DNA of 64,000 nt, from NCBI RefSeq assembly GCF_014284125.1, contig NZ_JACOFX010000004.1, forward strand, positions 1 through 64,000, in the 5' to 3' direction. This document shows positions 22,755 through 31,873 of this stretch, in pieces (positions within the stretch are counted from its first letter, which is position 1; every line of letters begins with the position of its first letter). The notes beneath the pieces were generated by a model that was not told where the DNA came from, searched no databases, and saw nothing but the letters and a program-made list of their open reading frames with translations. This DNA comes from Undibacterium umbellatum. Lineage in GTDB: Bacteria > Pseudomonadota > Gammaproteobacteria > Burkholderiales > Burkholderiaceae_D. The translations under genes were made by a program, and so were the position numbers.

Positions 22755-25199
22755 ATGCGAAGAAAATTGCCAAATCTAAAAACCGCCCTGTCTATCCTGC
22801 TATGCAGTGCCAGCCTGTTGCTGGAGGTGAATCCAGTCTCAGCCCAACCCGTCATGCAGGCAGGGAAGCTGACCTCTTTCACGCGCAATGCCGACGGCGT
22901 GGCGATAGCCACTGAGCATGCCCATGTGGCACTGACGGTATTTGCCCCCGGTGTGATACGTGTGCGCGTAGACAAGAAAGCCCTGGGGCCGGATTTTTCT
23001 TATGCCGTCACTGGCAAGCCCGGCAAGACAGATTTCCAGCTCAGTGAGCAGGAAGACAAGCTGGTGTTGAAAACGGCTGCCTTGCAGGTGCAGATACAGA
23101 AACGGCCATTTTCTGTGCGCTTTGAAACGCCAGAAGGTGTGCTCATCAACCAGGATGAACCTGGCTTGTCCAATGCTTGGATAGGTGACGAAGTCGGTAG
23201 CTACAAGACGCTGCAAGAGGGTGAGCGCTTTATCGGGCTGGGTGAAAAAACCGGCAACCTCGACAGACGTGGCAGTGCCTACACCAACTGGAATACCGAT
23301 GCCTTTCGCTATACCGGAGAAACCGATCCCCTGTATGCCAGCATCCCCTTCTACATAGGCATACATCATGGCTTGAGCTATGGCATTTTCTTTGACAACA
23401 GCTACCAGACTGACTTTAATTTTGGTGCCAGCAACCGGCGTTTTTCTTCCTTCTCCGCCCAGGGTGGTGAGCTCAATTATTACTTCATTTTCCAGCCGCG
23501 TGTGGCAGACATTATCCGTTCATATACAGACCTGACCGGGCGCATGCCCTTACCGCCCTTATGGAGTCTGGGCTATCAGCAAAATCGCTGGTCTTATTAT
23601 CCAGAAGCAGAAGTGATGCGGATAGCGAACACCTTGCGCGAAAAGAAAATCCCGGCAGACGGCATCACCCTCGATATCCATTACATGGATGGTTATCGCG
23701 TATTCAGCTGGGACAAGCAGGCATTTCCTGACCCCAAGGCCATGACAGACAAGCTGGCAGCACTGGGTTTCAAAACCACCGTAATTGTTGACCCCGGCAT
23801 CAAGATAGACCCAGGCTATGGCACTTATGCACGCGGCATGCAGCAGGATGTATTTCTGCGCTATGCCGATGGCGCGCCCTATGCCGGCGAAGTGTGGCCA
23901 GGCTGGGTGTATTTCCCGGACTTTACCCGCCCTGCGGCGCGCGCCTGGTGGCAGGCTGAAATCGCCAGTTATGCAAAGCAAGGGGTGGCCGGTATATGGA
24001 ATGACATGAACGAGATATCCACCTGGGGCCAGAAAATGCCCAACAATATTCTCTTCGATTATGATGGCCACCCCACTACCCACAAGCAGGGCCGCAATGT
24101 CTATGCGCTGGAGATGGCCAGAGCCAGCCATGAGGGAATGAAGCAGGCAACAGGCGAACGCCCATTCACCTTGTCACGCTCAGGCTATGCTGGCTTGCAG
24201 CGCTACGCGGCGATCTGGACAGGTGACAATACGGCAGATGAAGATCATATGTTGCTGGGTGTACGCCTGCTCAATAGCCTGGGCCTGAGCGGCATGCCAT
24301 TTACTGGCATGGATATCGGTGGGTTCACCGGCACGCCTGCGCCTGGCCTGTATGCACGCTGGATGCAGATAGGTGCTTTCACGCCCTACTTCCGCAATCA
24401 TGCGGCCAGTGACAGCCGCTCGTCTGAACCATGGACTTATGGTGAAGACGTGCTCAATATCAGCCGCAATTATATTAATTTGCGCTACCGTCTCATGCCT
24501 TATTTGTATTCCAGTTTTTACCAGGCAAGCAACTCCGGCCTGCCGGTCATGCGCTCACTGGCGATAGATTACACCCATGATGAACAGGTATATAGCAGAC
24601 ATTACCAAAACCAGTATATGTTTGGCGATGCTTTCCTGGTTGCGCCTTTTGCCAGCAACAAGGAATTTGGCCGTCTCTACCTGCCCCAGGGTGACTGGTA
24701 TGACTTGTATAGCGACAAGCTGGAAGCTGGCAAGCAAGCCAGGGCGCTGGAATTGCGGCTTGACCGTTTGCCAGTCTATGTCAAGGCGGGCAGCATCGTG
24801 CCTATGCAGTCGCTGGTACAAAGCACGGCGCAGCAACCGGAAGACACCTTGTTCATCCATGTTTATCACGGAACGCAAGGCAACACTGTCAGCTATTACG
24901 AAGATGACGGCAAATCCTATGCCTATCAAAATGGCGATTACTACAAGCGCCAGATCAGCTTTAAGCCAGAGCGCAAGGAGATACAATTCGACGCTGTAGA
25001 AGGAAAACATGGCTCCAAATTCCGCAAGCTGGAAATCCTCTTGCACGGTTTTCATGGTGTCAACAGTGTAGAGTTAAACGGCAAGACTCTCCCTGTGCAG
25101 GCACGACGTGTTGGTTTTCTCGGTAAAGGCGATAAAGAGTTGAATTTATCTGCTGTCACGACCGCCAATAGTGCTGAAAAATTCACGCTCAGGTATTGA
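22755..25199 (+). CDS. GH31 alpha-glucosidase-type hydrolase
   Basis: An 814-residue protein with a signal peptide (about 1-32, ending VSAQ). It has an N-terminal beta-sandwich, then the GH31 barrel with the nucleophile Asp417 in GIWNDMNEIS and the acid region in YAAIWTGDNTADEDHM. A C-terminal beta-domain follows (DDGKSYAYQNGDYYKR). Family members act on alpha-glucosides or alpha-xylosides. Here removal of terminal alpha-glucose from immature N-glycans or of starch-like side chains would explain the glucokinase directly downstream. The stop at 25197-25199 is one base from the glucokinase ATG, indicating translational coupling. Confidence 0.88.
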   Translation: MRRKLPNLKTALSILLCSASLLLEVNPVSAQPVMQAGKLTSFTRNADGVAIATEHAHVALTVFAPGVIRVRVDKKALGPDFSYAVTGKPGKTDFQLSEQEDKLVLKTAALQVQIQKRPFSVRFETPEGVLINQDEPGLSNAWIGDEVGSYKTLQEGERFIGLGEKTGNLDRRGSAYTNWNTDAFRYTGETDPLYASIPFYIGIHHGLSYGIFFDNSYQTDFNFGASNRRFSSFSAQGGELNYYFIFQPRVADIIRSYTDLTGRMPLPPLWSLGYQQNRWSYYPEAEVMRIANTLREKKIPADGITLDIHYMDGYRVFSWDKQAFPDPKAMTDKLAALGFKTTVIVDPGIKIDPGYGTYARGMQQDVFLRYADGAPYAGEVWPGWVYFPDFTRPAARAWWQAEIASYAKQGVAGIWNDMNEISTWGQKMPNNILFDYDGHPTTHKQGRNVYALEMARASHEGMKQATGERPFTLSRSGYAGLQRYAAIWTGDNTADEDHMLLGVRLLNSLGLSGMPFTGMDIGGFTGTPAPGLYARWMQIGAFTPYFRNHAASDSRSSEPWTYGEDVLNISRNYINLRYRLMPYLYSSFYQASNSGLPVMRSLAIDYTHDEQVYSRHYQNQYMFGDAFLVAPFASNKEFGRLYLPQGDWYDLYSDKLEAGKQARALELRLDRLPVYVKAGSIVPMQSLVQSTAQQPEDTLFIHVYHGTQGNTVSYYEDDGKSYAYQNGDYYKRQISFKPERKEIQFDAVEGKHGSKFRKLEILLHGFHGVNSVELNGKTLPVQARRVGFLGKGDKELNLSAVTTANSAEKFTLRY

Positions 25200-25200
25200 T

Positions 25201-26190
25201 ATGTCGACGCTGTTATCAAACCAACTGATCGTCGCGGATGTAGGGGGAACCCATGCCCGCTTTGCCATTGCCGGGCTAAACCCGCACGGCGAACCTGAAC
25301 TCAGGGATTATCATCGCTTTGCCTGCGCGGATTATTCCAGCCTGGCCGCGATTATTCGTGCCTATCGTGAAATGACTGACAAGCAATTAAATCAAGCCAA
25401 CAGTCAAGCCAGCATCGCCATTGCCGGTGTGATACAACAAGACCAGGTGCGCAATAGCAATTTGCCCTGGCCTGTCTCTCGCATGCAAACCATGCAAGAG
25501 AGCGGACTTGCGCAATTGCGCTTTGTGAATGATTTTGCGGCACTTGCCTGGTCGGTGCCTGTCATCAACGCGGCAGATGCGCTCATCCTCAATCCAGGCA
25601 ATGCACCAGCGCTGGTCGGACCAGTGCTGGTGGTGGGGCCAGGAACCGGGCTGGGCGCGGCAGTCTGGCTGCCAGGGCCACCTTCTCAGGTACTGGCGAC
25701 GGAAGCGGGCCATGCAGCACTGGCGGCTGGCAATCCACAAGAGGCATTACTGCTTGCACAATGCTGGAAATCTACGCCTCATGTTGACAATGAAATGTTT
25801 TTGTCTGGCCCTGGCCTGTTGCGTCTGTATCGCACACTTGCGCTCATGCAGGGCAAAGCCAGTACCCTGGAAACCCCGGCGCAAGTAAGCGCTGCTGCCA
25901 TCGCCGGGCAAGATAGTATTGCCCAGGAAGCCGTAGAGACTTTTTGTGCCTTGCTGGGCAGTTTGCTCGGCGATCTGGCGATTTATTATGGTGCGCAGGC
26001 AGTCTACCTGGCAGGCGGGATACCCGCGCAGATCAGCGAACTCCTGCAAAAAAGCGATTTCAGAAACCGCTTTTTAAACAAGGGTGTGATGCGTGCGGTG
26101 GTAGAAAATGTCCCGGTCTATCTGATAGAACCCGGCCAGCTTGCCTTGCTGGGTGCGGCCCAATGGAATTGGCAAACAGGAGTACGCTGA
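25201..26190 (+). CDS. glk: Glucokinase (bacterial Glk family)
   Basis: A 329-residue cytoplasmic protein. I chose the ATG at 25201 because it gives the canonical start LIVADVGGTHARFA (phosphate-binding loop of the ROK/Glk ATPase fold). The middle has LRFVNDFAALAWSVP, the sugar-binding region containing the catalytic Asp (ND). GPGTGLGAA, EAGHAALAA and GGIPAQISELL are further Glk signatures. It phosphorylates glucose released by GH31 or imported by the MFS porter. Its stop overlaps the ATG of cutC by one base (TGATG). Fourth gene of the GH20 operon. Confidence 0.9.
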   Translation: MSTLLSNQLIVADVGGTHARFAIAGLNPHGEPELRDYHRFACADYSSLAAIIRAYREMTDKQLNQANSQASIAIAGVIQQDQVRNSNLPWPVSRMQTMQESGLAQLRFVNDFAALAWSVPVINAADALILNPGNAPALVGPVLVVGPGTGLGAAVWLPGPPSQVLATEAGHAALAAGNPQEALLLAQCWKSTPHVDNEMFLSGPGLLRLYRTLALMQGKASTLETPAQVSAAAIAGQDSIAQEAVETFCALLGSLLGDLAIYYGAQAVYLAGGIPAQISELLQKSDFRNRFLNKGVMRAVVENVPVYLIEPGQLALLGAAQWNWQTGVR

Positions 26191-26921
26191 TGGCGGGGAT
26201 CCTGCTGGAAATTGCTGCGAATTCGATCGAGTCTGCCCTGGCTGCCGAGGCCGGTGGCGCAGACCGGATCGAGCTTTGCGATAACCTCGAACAAGGCGGC
26301 ACCACGCCTTCGCATGGCACGATCGCGATTGCGCGTGAACGCTTGCATATACCCATCCATGTCTTGATACGGCCACGCTCAGGGGATTTTATCTACACCG
26401 AGGCGGAGCGCGAAGTCATGCTCTACGATATAGAACACTGCTTGCAGACGGGCTGCGATGGTGTGGTGCTTGGCGCACTGGATGCGGAAGCAGAGGTGGA
26501 TAGCACATTCTGCCGCGCCATGCGCGCAGCGGCAGGCAATATGTCATTGAGCTTTCATCGCGCCTTTGATCTTTGTGCCGCGCCAGAGCGCAGCCTGGAG
26601 GAGATCATCTCGCTTGGCTTCGAGCGCATATTGAGTTCAGGTCTGGCAGACTCTGCCCCGCTAGGTAATGCACAACTCGCCAGCTTGGTGCGCCAGGCAA
26701 ACCAACGCCTCAGCATCATGGCTGGCGCAGGTATCAGGCCGGAGAATCTGGCTGTCCTAGTGGCAGCAAGCGGCGTCACCGAAGTGCACGCCTCGGCCAG
26801 TGGAGTGCATTTCGGTACGTTACATCACAAAAGAAAATTGCACGGGCTTGCAGCGGACTTTTTGGAAACACAAACAGAGCTTGTACGGGAGTTGCGCCAG
26901 GTGTTGGATCAGTTGGCGTGA
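26190..26921 (+). CDS. cutC: CutC-family protein
   Basis: A 243-residue cytoplasmic TIM-barrel-type protein. The ATG at 26190 opens the family start LLEIAANSIESALAAEAGGA; the frame extends upstream without a better start. Recognised motifs are RIELCDNLEQGGTTPSHGTI, HVLIRPRSGDFIYTEAE and SFHRAFDLCAAPE (the conserved CutC core), and GVTEVHASASG near the end. CutC was named for copper homeostasis, but that role is disputed. Members often sit with hexosaminidase and glycan genes, as here, so a sugar-related role is plausible but unproven. Last gene of the operon; a terminator for the opposite strand lies beyond it. Confidence 0.85.
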   Translation: MAGILLEIAANSIESALAAEAGGADRIELCDNLEQGGTTPSHGTIAIARERLHIPIHVLIRPRSGDFIYTEAEREVMLYDIEHCLQTGCDGVVLGALDAEAEVDSTFCRAMRAAAGNMSLSFHRAFDLCAAPERSLEEIISLGFERILSSGLADSAPLGNAQLASLVRQANQRLSIMAGAGIRPENLAVLVAASGVTEVHASASGVHFGTLHHKRKLHGLAADFLETQTELVRELRQVLDQLA

Positions 26922-26941
26922 TTAATCTGGTGGGCTGAAAC

Positions 26942-26970
26942 AAAAAAAGCAGGACCGGGGGCAGTCCTGC
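26942..26970 (-). terminator. Rho-independent terminator of the LacI-GH92 operon
   Basis: GCAGGAC (26949-26955) and GTCCTGC (26964-26970) form the stem. On the minus strand seven Ts (26942-26948) follow. It lies between the convergent cutC and GH92 genes. Confidence 0.8.
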
Positions 26971-27007
26971 CTATAAACTCGTTGAGTGTGTGAAGCTTAA
27001 TTAGTTT

Positions 27008-29449
27008 TTATTGTTTATCGAGCGCGCCTGGCGGCAGTGCCTGCAAACTGCTGCCCCAGGATTTGGCTTTGTCATCACTGCTCAGGTCCAGGCTGAGTTT
27101 GCCACCGGCCTGTATCTGCTCCCAGGATAACCATACCCGTGACAACGGTTTGCCCTGCCACTGCGCCTGGCGGATATAGCGTATGGGCGTACGGGCTGCA
27201 GCCTTGCTTTCTATGCTGAGCGTTTTGCCATTTCCCAGATCCAGATCGACCTTGGAAAATTTGGGTGCATGCAGCAAGAACTGGCCGCTGCCCGGCATCC
27301 ACGGATAGATACCCAGGCTGCTGAAAATATACCAGGCCGACATGGTGCCAAGATCATCGTTGCCAGTCACGCCGTTCGGGGCATTGCTGAACAGGGTTTC
27401 TGCGGCACGCAGGACCGTGGTGGTTTTCCAGGGTTGACCTGCCAGGGTATACATCCATGGCACATGCAAATCCGGCTCGTTATTGGGGTTGTAGCGATAC
27501 TGGTTATAGTAACTGTATGGCCCCACCACCCAGTCCTTGCGTACAGCCTGGTAATCGTTCTTCTCGATTTCATCAAAGGCAAAGAAGGCATCGAGTCGCT
27601 TGGCTGCTGCCTCACGCCCACCCATTTCGGCAAACAAGGCTTGTGCATCCTGCGGCACCAGCCATTGGTATTGCCAGGCTGTGCCTTCATGAAAGCCATG
27701 TTCGGCACGCGGATTGTAGTGGCCTTGCAGTTCTGAGTACCAGCTACCATTTTCCAGTCTTGGCCGTGGGAAGCCCTTGAAGCCCAGCTCTTTGTCAGCG
27801 GCATCCTTGTCCCACAGCTTGCGCCAGTTTTGCGCACGCTGGCGCAATATGGCAGCATCTGCCTTTTCACCCAGCGCCTCTGCCATGTAGGCCAGTGCGC
27901 CATCGGCTGCGGCATATTCCAGGGTTGCTGAGGCACCATGATGCGGATCTACATCCATGCCCTTGGCCCTGAAGCCTTTATCGTATTGCACGAAACCATC
28001 ACGCAGATATTGTGGGTTGCCTGCCCGCCCTTCTGAGCGCAATTTAAAACTTGGCACTTCAAAGGCATTCTGGCGCAAGGCAGCATAGGCAGCTTTTTCC
28101 TTGCCCGCCAGGGCACCATAGCGCCACAAGTCAGCCATGAAAGGTGTGACCGGGTCACCCGTCATGACATTCGATTCAAAATTCGCATAACCCCAGCGCG
28201 GCAACCAGCCTGCCTGCTGTTGTATCTTCAAGACCGAGTCGGCAATATCACGCGCCCTGGCTGGACGCAGCAATGCGATCAGCTGATTCTGGGCGCGGTA
28301 AGTGTCCCATAGTGAAAAGAATTCGTAGTAGTTGCCATTGTCGACCTTGTGGATGACATCGTCGTAGCCGCGGTAACGCCCGTCAGTATCATTGCCTGTC
28401 AGCGGTTGCAACAGTGCATGGTAAAGCGCGGTATAAAAGACGGTGCGGTCATCCGTGCTTGCACCTTCTACGCGTATGCTGGAGAGTTCCTTATCCCATT
28501 CGTCCTGCGCCTGCTTGCGCATATGGTCAAAGCTGCGCAGCTTGCCATTGACTTTGCCTTCTGCGCGCAAATTTTTCCTTGCTCCTTCTGCATCGACATG
28601 GGAAATAGCGCTGATGGCGGTGACTGCCTTGTTCGCTTTCAGGTCAAAACTGAGCCAGGCACCATGCGGCTTGCTGTCACCTTGCTGGCTCAATTGCATT
28701 GTGGCCTCAGTACCGCCGCTTTCATCCCAGATGCCATGAGTACGGAAAGGCTGGTCAAATTCCAGCCTGAACCAGGTTGTGTATTGCGCGCCGCCGCAGA
28801 AACTGCGCGTGACTATCTTGCCTTCCAGGGTGTGATTATCGAGCACTTGCAGATGGCTGCCTACCACTGAATGCCGTTCATTTGCCTGACCAAGATTGAC
28901 CAGGATATGGCCTGTTTCAGTGGTCTCATGGAAAGTATAACGCTCGGCTCCAGCCCTGGTGACTGCCGTAGTCTCAGCAGTGATGCCACCATAATCGGTA
29001 AGCCTGACTTTGAAGTAACCCGCATGGCCCACTTCACCATCGTGGGTGTAGCGGGAACCGTAAACTTTATGGTCGAAGCTGCCCGGCTTGCTGGTATCAA
29101 AATTACCGCCAGGTTTGATGCTGCCTGTGACGGGCAGGACTGAGAGTTGGCCGCCCTGCTCCCAGCATCCAGCGCCAGACAAGAACGAATGGCCAAAGCC
29201 ACGAATTTTTTGATCGGTATAGCGCCAGCCTGAATAGTGCTCGCCGATAGGGCTGAGCTGTATCATGCCAAAGGGGGCGACAGCTCCAGGAAAAGTATTG
29301 CCGTCATCCTGGGTGCCAATAAAGGTGTTGACCGGGTAGTTTTTGTCTTTTGCTGTATCTGCATAAGCGATACTGCTGGCATTAGTGCCGGCCAGTAGCG
29401 CAATCATGCTGGCGACAGCTAAGCGCCTGAAAGTGGATAGAGTATTCAA
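27008..29449 (-). CDS. GH92 alpha-mannosidase
   Basis: An 813-residue protein. The start is TTG at 29449, supported by AGGAG at proper spacing; the signal peptide ends SIAYAD. It has the N-terminal GH92 beta-sandwich (PVNTFIGTQDDGNTFPGAVA, PFGMIQLSPIG) and the (alpha/alpha)6 domain. HEGTAWQYQW carries the catalytic acid region and GNDDLGTMSAWYIFSSLGI the calcium/base region typical of the family. Exo-acting and calcium-dependent, it removes alpha-1,2/1,3/1,6-mannose from N-glycans or mannan; the exact linkage cannot be read from sequence. Last gene of the operon LacI-AGE-PfkB-GH47-GH92. Confidence 0.92.
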   Translation of the reverse strand: MNTLSTFRRLAVASMIALLAGTNASSIAYADTAKDKNYPVNTFIGTQDDGNTFPGAVAPFGMIQLSPIGEHYSGWRYTDQKIRGFGHSFLSGAGCWEQGGQLSVLPVTGSIKPGGNFDTSKPGSFDHKVYGSRYTHDGEVGHAGYFKVRLTDYGGITAETTAVTRAGAERYTFHETTETGHILVNLGQANERHSVVGSHLQVLDNHTLEGKIVTRSFCGGAQYTTWFRLEFDQPFRTHGIWDESGGTEATMQLSQQGDSKPHGAWLSFDLKANKAVTAISAISHVDAEGARKNLRAEGKVNGKLRSFDHMRKQAQDEWDKELSSIRVEGASTDDRTVFYTALYHALLQPLTGNDTDGRYRGYDDVIHKVDNGNYYEFFSLWDTYRAQNQLIALLRPARARDIADSVLKIQQQAGWLPRWGYANFESNVMTGDPVTPFMADLWRYGALAGKEKAAYAALRQNAFEVPSFKLRSEGRAGNPQYLRDGFVQYDKGFRAKGMDVDPHHGASATLEYAAADGALAYMAEALGEKADAAILRQRAQNWRKLWDKDAADKELGFKGFPRPRLENGSWYSELQGHYNPRAEHGFHEGTAWQYQWLVPQDAQALFAEMGGREAAAKRLDAFFAFDEIEKNDYQAVRKDWVVGPYSYYNQYRYNPNNEPDLHVPWMYTLAGQPWKTTTVLRAAETLFSNAPNGVTGNDDLGTMSAWYIFSSLGIYPWMPGSGQFLLHAPKFSKVDLDLGNGKTLSIESKAAARTPIRYIRQAQWQGKPLSRVWLSWEQIQAGGKLSLDLSSDDKAKSWGSSLQALPPGALDKQ

Positions 29450-29469
29450 TTTGTCTCCTGTGTTTTTGT

Positions 29470-29495
29470 CTTGCCGTCATCGTGATGGCGGCAAG
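29470..29495 (-). terminator. Intercistronic hairpin between GH47 and GH92
   Basis: CTTGCCGTCAT and ATGGCGGCAAG pair with a single G-U and a 4-base loop. No T-run follows on the minus strand. A third hairpin of this kind within the locus (compare 13939 and 19989). Confidence 0.5.
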
Positions 29496-29509
29496 GTTCA
29501 TCTTTTGCT

Positions 29510-30886
29510 TTATTTCTTTTGGTTCAGCTTGAATGGATGCGCTTCTGTATTGAAAGTGACTGCATCAAAATTGAGAGTCTTCTTTGGTGCGAACAGCAAA
29601 TAGAAATATTTGAAGGTTTCGGCAAATACAAAGCTTTCCATCGAGTCTTCGCGGCTGGTATTGCGGACATCCTTGAGCGCGGTGAATCCAGCTTCGCTAC
29701 GGCAGCGCTTGACAAAGTCGAGGAAAAATTCCTTGCCCATGGCGCGGTACTTGTTGTCACCTGTGTAGTGGTACAGGTAATACGCTGACTCGACGATCTC
29801 AGGACGCAAGGCATATTCCGGCGAAGTAACTTGCATGGTCTGATAGTTCAGGGCTTCTGGCTCTATGCCATGCAGACGCCACATTTTCAGATTGGATTCC
29901 TGCAGGCGTTTGGCTCTGTCCATGTCACCACCGAGAGCCAGTAAGGCTGGCATGAAGGCATCGAGTGCGCCATATTGCGTGGCGTTACGGGTGCCCTTGT
30001 CCATGTCAGCATGGCCGTACCAGAGTTCGCCACGTACCTCGTCGCCTAAATACTGGTTAACGCCGGGGATACTTTTTTCCCACATGGTCTTACAATCCTG
30101 GTCACCAAACAACTTCCAGCATTTGTACAGATATTCATAGTAGGAATCGATACCACCACCGATGTGGGCGTTCTTGTTGACCCAGACACCCGCCTCGACA
30201 TCGACGGCTGACCCAACCAGGCCCAGCTTGGAGCGCAGATCATAAGTAGCCACCAGCGCCCGCTTGGCTTTGTCATAATAAACCGGGTTGCCAGTCAGCT
30301 TGCTCAGCATGCCAAACTCCAGCAGCAAGGTGCCTGTTTCTGCCGGGTTACTGATCTTGCCACGTACCTTGCCAGTGCGCAGATTGACATGGGTGTAAGG
30401 CATGCCAGTGGGCGATTCAAATACCGGCAGCAAGCGCTGGCCCAAGTCCGTGGCCAGCGCCAGCAATCTTGGGTCTTCGGTCATCTGGTAGGCAGACAGC
30501 AGGCCACCCAGCAAGCGTATGGTGATTTCAAAATTCTGGACATCCATGTCCTGGTCGAAAGAGAGCTTGCTGGCAATCAGCTCACGTGCTTCATCAGCCT
30601 CTTTCTTCAAGCCCATCAGCAACAGGGTATCGAGCGCATCCACCGGTGTCATCAATAATGACTGGGCATACCAGTTATGGCCGGTTTTGCTCACCGGTTT
30701 CAAGGCATCCTGGCCCCAGGCATAGCGCTTGTAGGATTGCCAGGCATGCTGGGTTTCCTTTTTTACTTGCTGGGCCAGATGGGCAGCTTCTTTTTCCGTG
30801 ACGGTTTCCTGCTTTGAGGCGTGGCTCAGGTTGCCGATACTCAGAGCGGCCACCAGCAGTATGCCGGGCAATAGTTTGATACGCAT
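29510..30886 (-). CDS. GH47 alpha-1,2-mannosidase
   Basis: A 458-residue protein. The ATG at 30886 has GAGGAG six bases upstream and begins the signal peptide MRIKLLPGILLVAALSIGNL; an in-frame GTG at 30904 is less likely. GH47 motifs occur in order: SYKRYAWGQDALKPVSKTGH, LMTPVDALDTLLLMGL, NFEITIRLLGGLLSAYQ, TGTLLLEFGMLSKLTG, GGGIDSYYEYLYK, LRPEIVESAYYLYHYTGD, and FAETFKYFYLLFAP before the terminal FNTEAHPF, which carries the calcium-binding threonine (NTEAHP) of the family. It is an inverting, calcium-dependent exo-alpha-1,2-mannosidase. GH47 is mostly eukaryotic (ER and Golgi mannosidases); bacterial members such as that of Caulobacter sp. K31 are few. It would trim high-mannose arms before GH92. 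Confidence 0.9.
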   Translation of the reverse strand: MRIKLLPGILLVAALSIGNLSHASKQETVTEKEAAHLAQQVKKETQHAWQSYKRYAWGQDALKPVSKTGHNWYAQSLLMTPVDALDTLLLMGLKKEADEARELIASKLSFDQDMDVQNFEITIRLLGGLLSAYQMTEDPRLLALATDLGQRLLPVFESPTGMPYTHVNLRTGKVRGKISNPAETGTLLLEFGMLSKLTGNPVYYDKAKRALVATYDLRSKLGLVGSAVDVEAGVWVNKNAHIGGGIDSYYEYLYKCWKLFGDQDCKTMWEKSIPGVNQYLGDEVRGELWYGHADMDKGTRNATQYGALDAFMPALLALGGDMDRAKRLQESNLKMWRLHGIEPEALNYQTMQVTSPEYALRPEIVESAYYLYHYTGDNKYRAMGKEFFLDFVKRCRSEAGFTALKDVRNTSREDSMESFVFAETFKYFYLLFAPKKTLNFDAVTFNTEAHPFKLNQKK

Positions 30887-30958
30887 GTTGTTCTCCTCAA
30901 TCACTGATATGGATGTTTTTTTGTCAGGGTCTTTGTCTGTGATCTCTGTTCAAGATCT

Positions 30959-31873
30959 CTATACAGAAGCGTTGTACAGTGCTTCGATTTGTTGCAGGCT
31001 TGGTGCCTGCGCGCCTGCTGCCAGGCAAGCTGCCGCACCGGCCGCCAGGGAAAAGCGAAGGTGGCTGGTCTGCTCTCTTTCCGGATGCATGGTCAGGCTA
31101 TACAGCAAACCTGCAATGCTGGCGTCGCCTGCACCTATGGTGTCAGCCACCGTCACCTTAATGGCGTCGGCCTGCCATACCAACTCTGCTACATGCAATG
31201 AAGCGCCCAGTTCGCCACGGGTGTACAAGACGGTGGCGGCAGGGTTAATGGCGCGCAATTGCGTGAATGCCTGATCAGCATCCTGGCAACGGAACAAGCC
31301 GCGCAGGTCATCGTCAGAGACCTTGATCAGGTCTGCCAGTTGCCCCATTTCTTGCAGGATGGGGTCATAGTCGGCATTCATGTTGTTGCGGAAATTCGGG
31401 TCGTAACTAATCCGCACACCTTGCGCCTTCAACTGACGTGCCAGACTCAATAATTTTCCTGCCAGCGGCTGGCGGGCCAGGCTGATGCCGCCAAAATGCG
31501 CCCATTGCAAGCGTGAACTCCAGCCTGTCGGCAACTGTGCCGGGTCAAAATGCAGGTCTGCACTATCGCTGCCGATAAAGAAGTAACTGGGCGGTGTGCT
31601 TTCGCCAACGATGGCCAGCAATGGCGGGCGATCGTATTGCTGCAGCAAACGCAAATCCAGCCCGGCATCGGCACTGGCGCGTACCAGTTCCTGCCCGAAC
31701 AAATCCTTGCTGACGGCACCTGCGAAACCGGTTGCCAGACCCAGTTTGGCCATGCTGCGGGCCACATTCCAGGTCGAGCCACCAACCACGCTGCGCCATT
31801 GGCCGGGGCCGCAAGCGATCATGTCGGTCAGGGCTTCACCGGCACTGAGCATGATGGGGAATTCAGCTTCCAT
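30959..31873 (-). CDS. PfkB-family sugar kinase, probable fructokinase
   Basis: A 304-residue cytoplasmic kinase of the ribokinase/PfkB family. VGGSTWNVARSMAKLGL gives the N-terminal sugar-binding glycine motif, YDPNFRNNM is typical of fructokinases, and DTIGAGDASIAGLL is PfkB signature 2 with the catalytic Asp. The start ATG at 31873 has a strong GGAGGAG and overlaps the end of the AGE gene by 11 bases, so the two are translationally coupled. This pairing supports fructose made from mannose as the substrate, giving fructose-6-phosphate. An internal ATG at codon 8 would also preserve the fold. Confidence 0.85.
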   Translation of the reverse strand: MEAEFPIMLSAGEALTDMIACGPGQWRSVVGGSTWNVARSMAKLGLATGFAGAVSKDLFGQELVRASADAGLDLRLLQQYDRPPLLAIVGESTPPSYFFIGSDSADLHFDPAQLPTGWSSRLQWAHFGGISLARQPLAGKLLSLARQLKAQGVRISYDPNFRNNMNADYDPILQEMGQLADLIKVSDDDLRGLFRCQDADQAFTQLRAINPAATVLYTRGELGASLHVAELVWQADAIKVTVADTIGAGDASIAGLLYSLTMHPEREQTSHLRFSLAAGAAACLAAGAQAPSLQQIEALYNASV

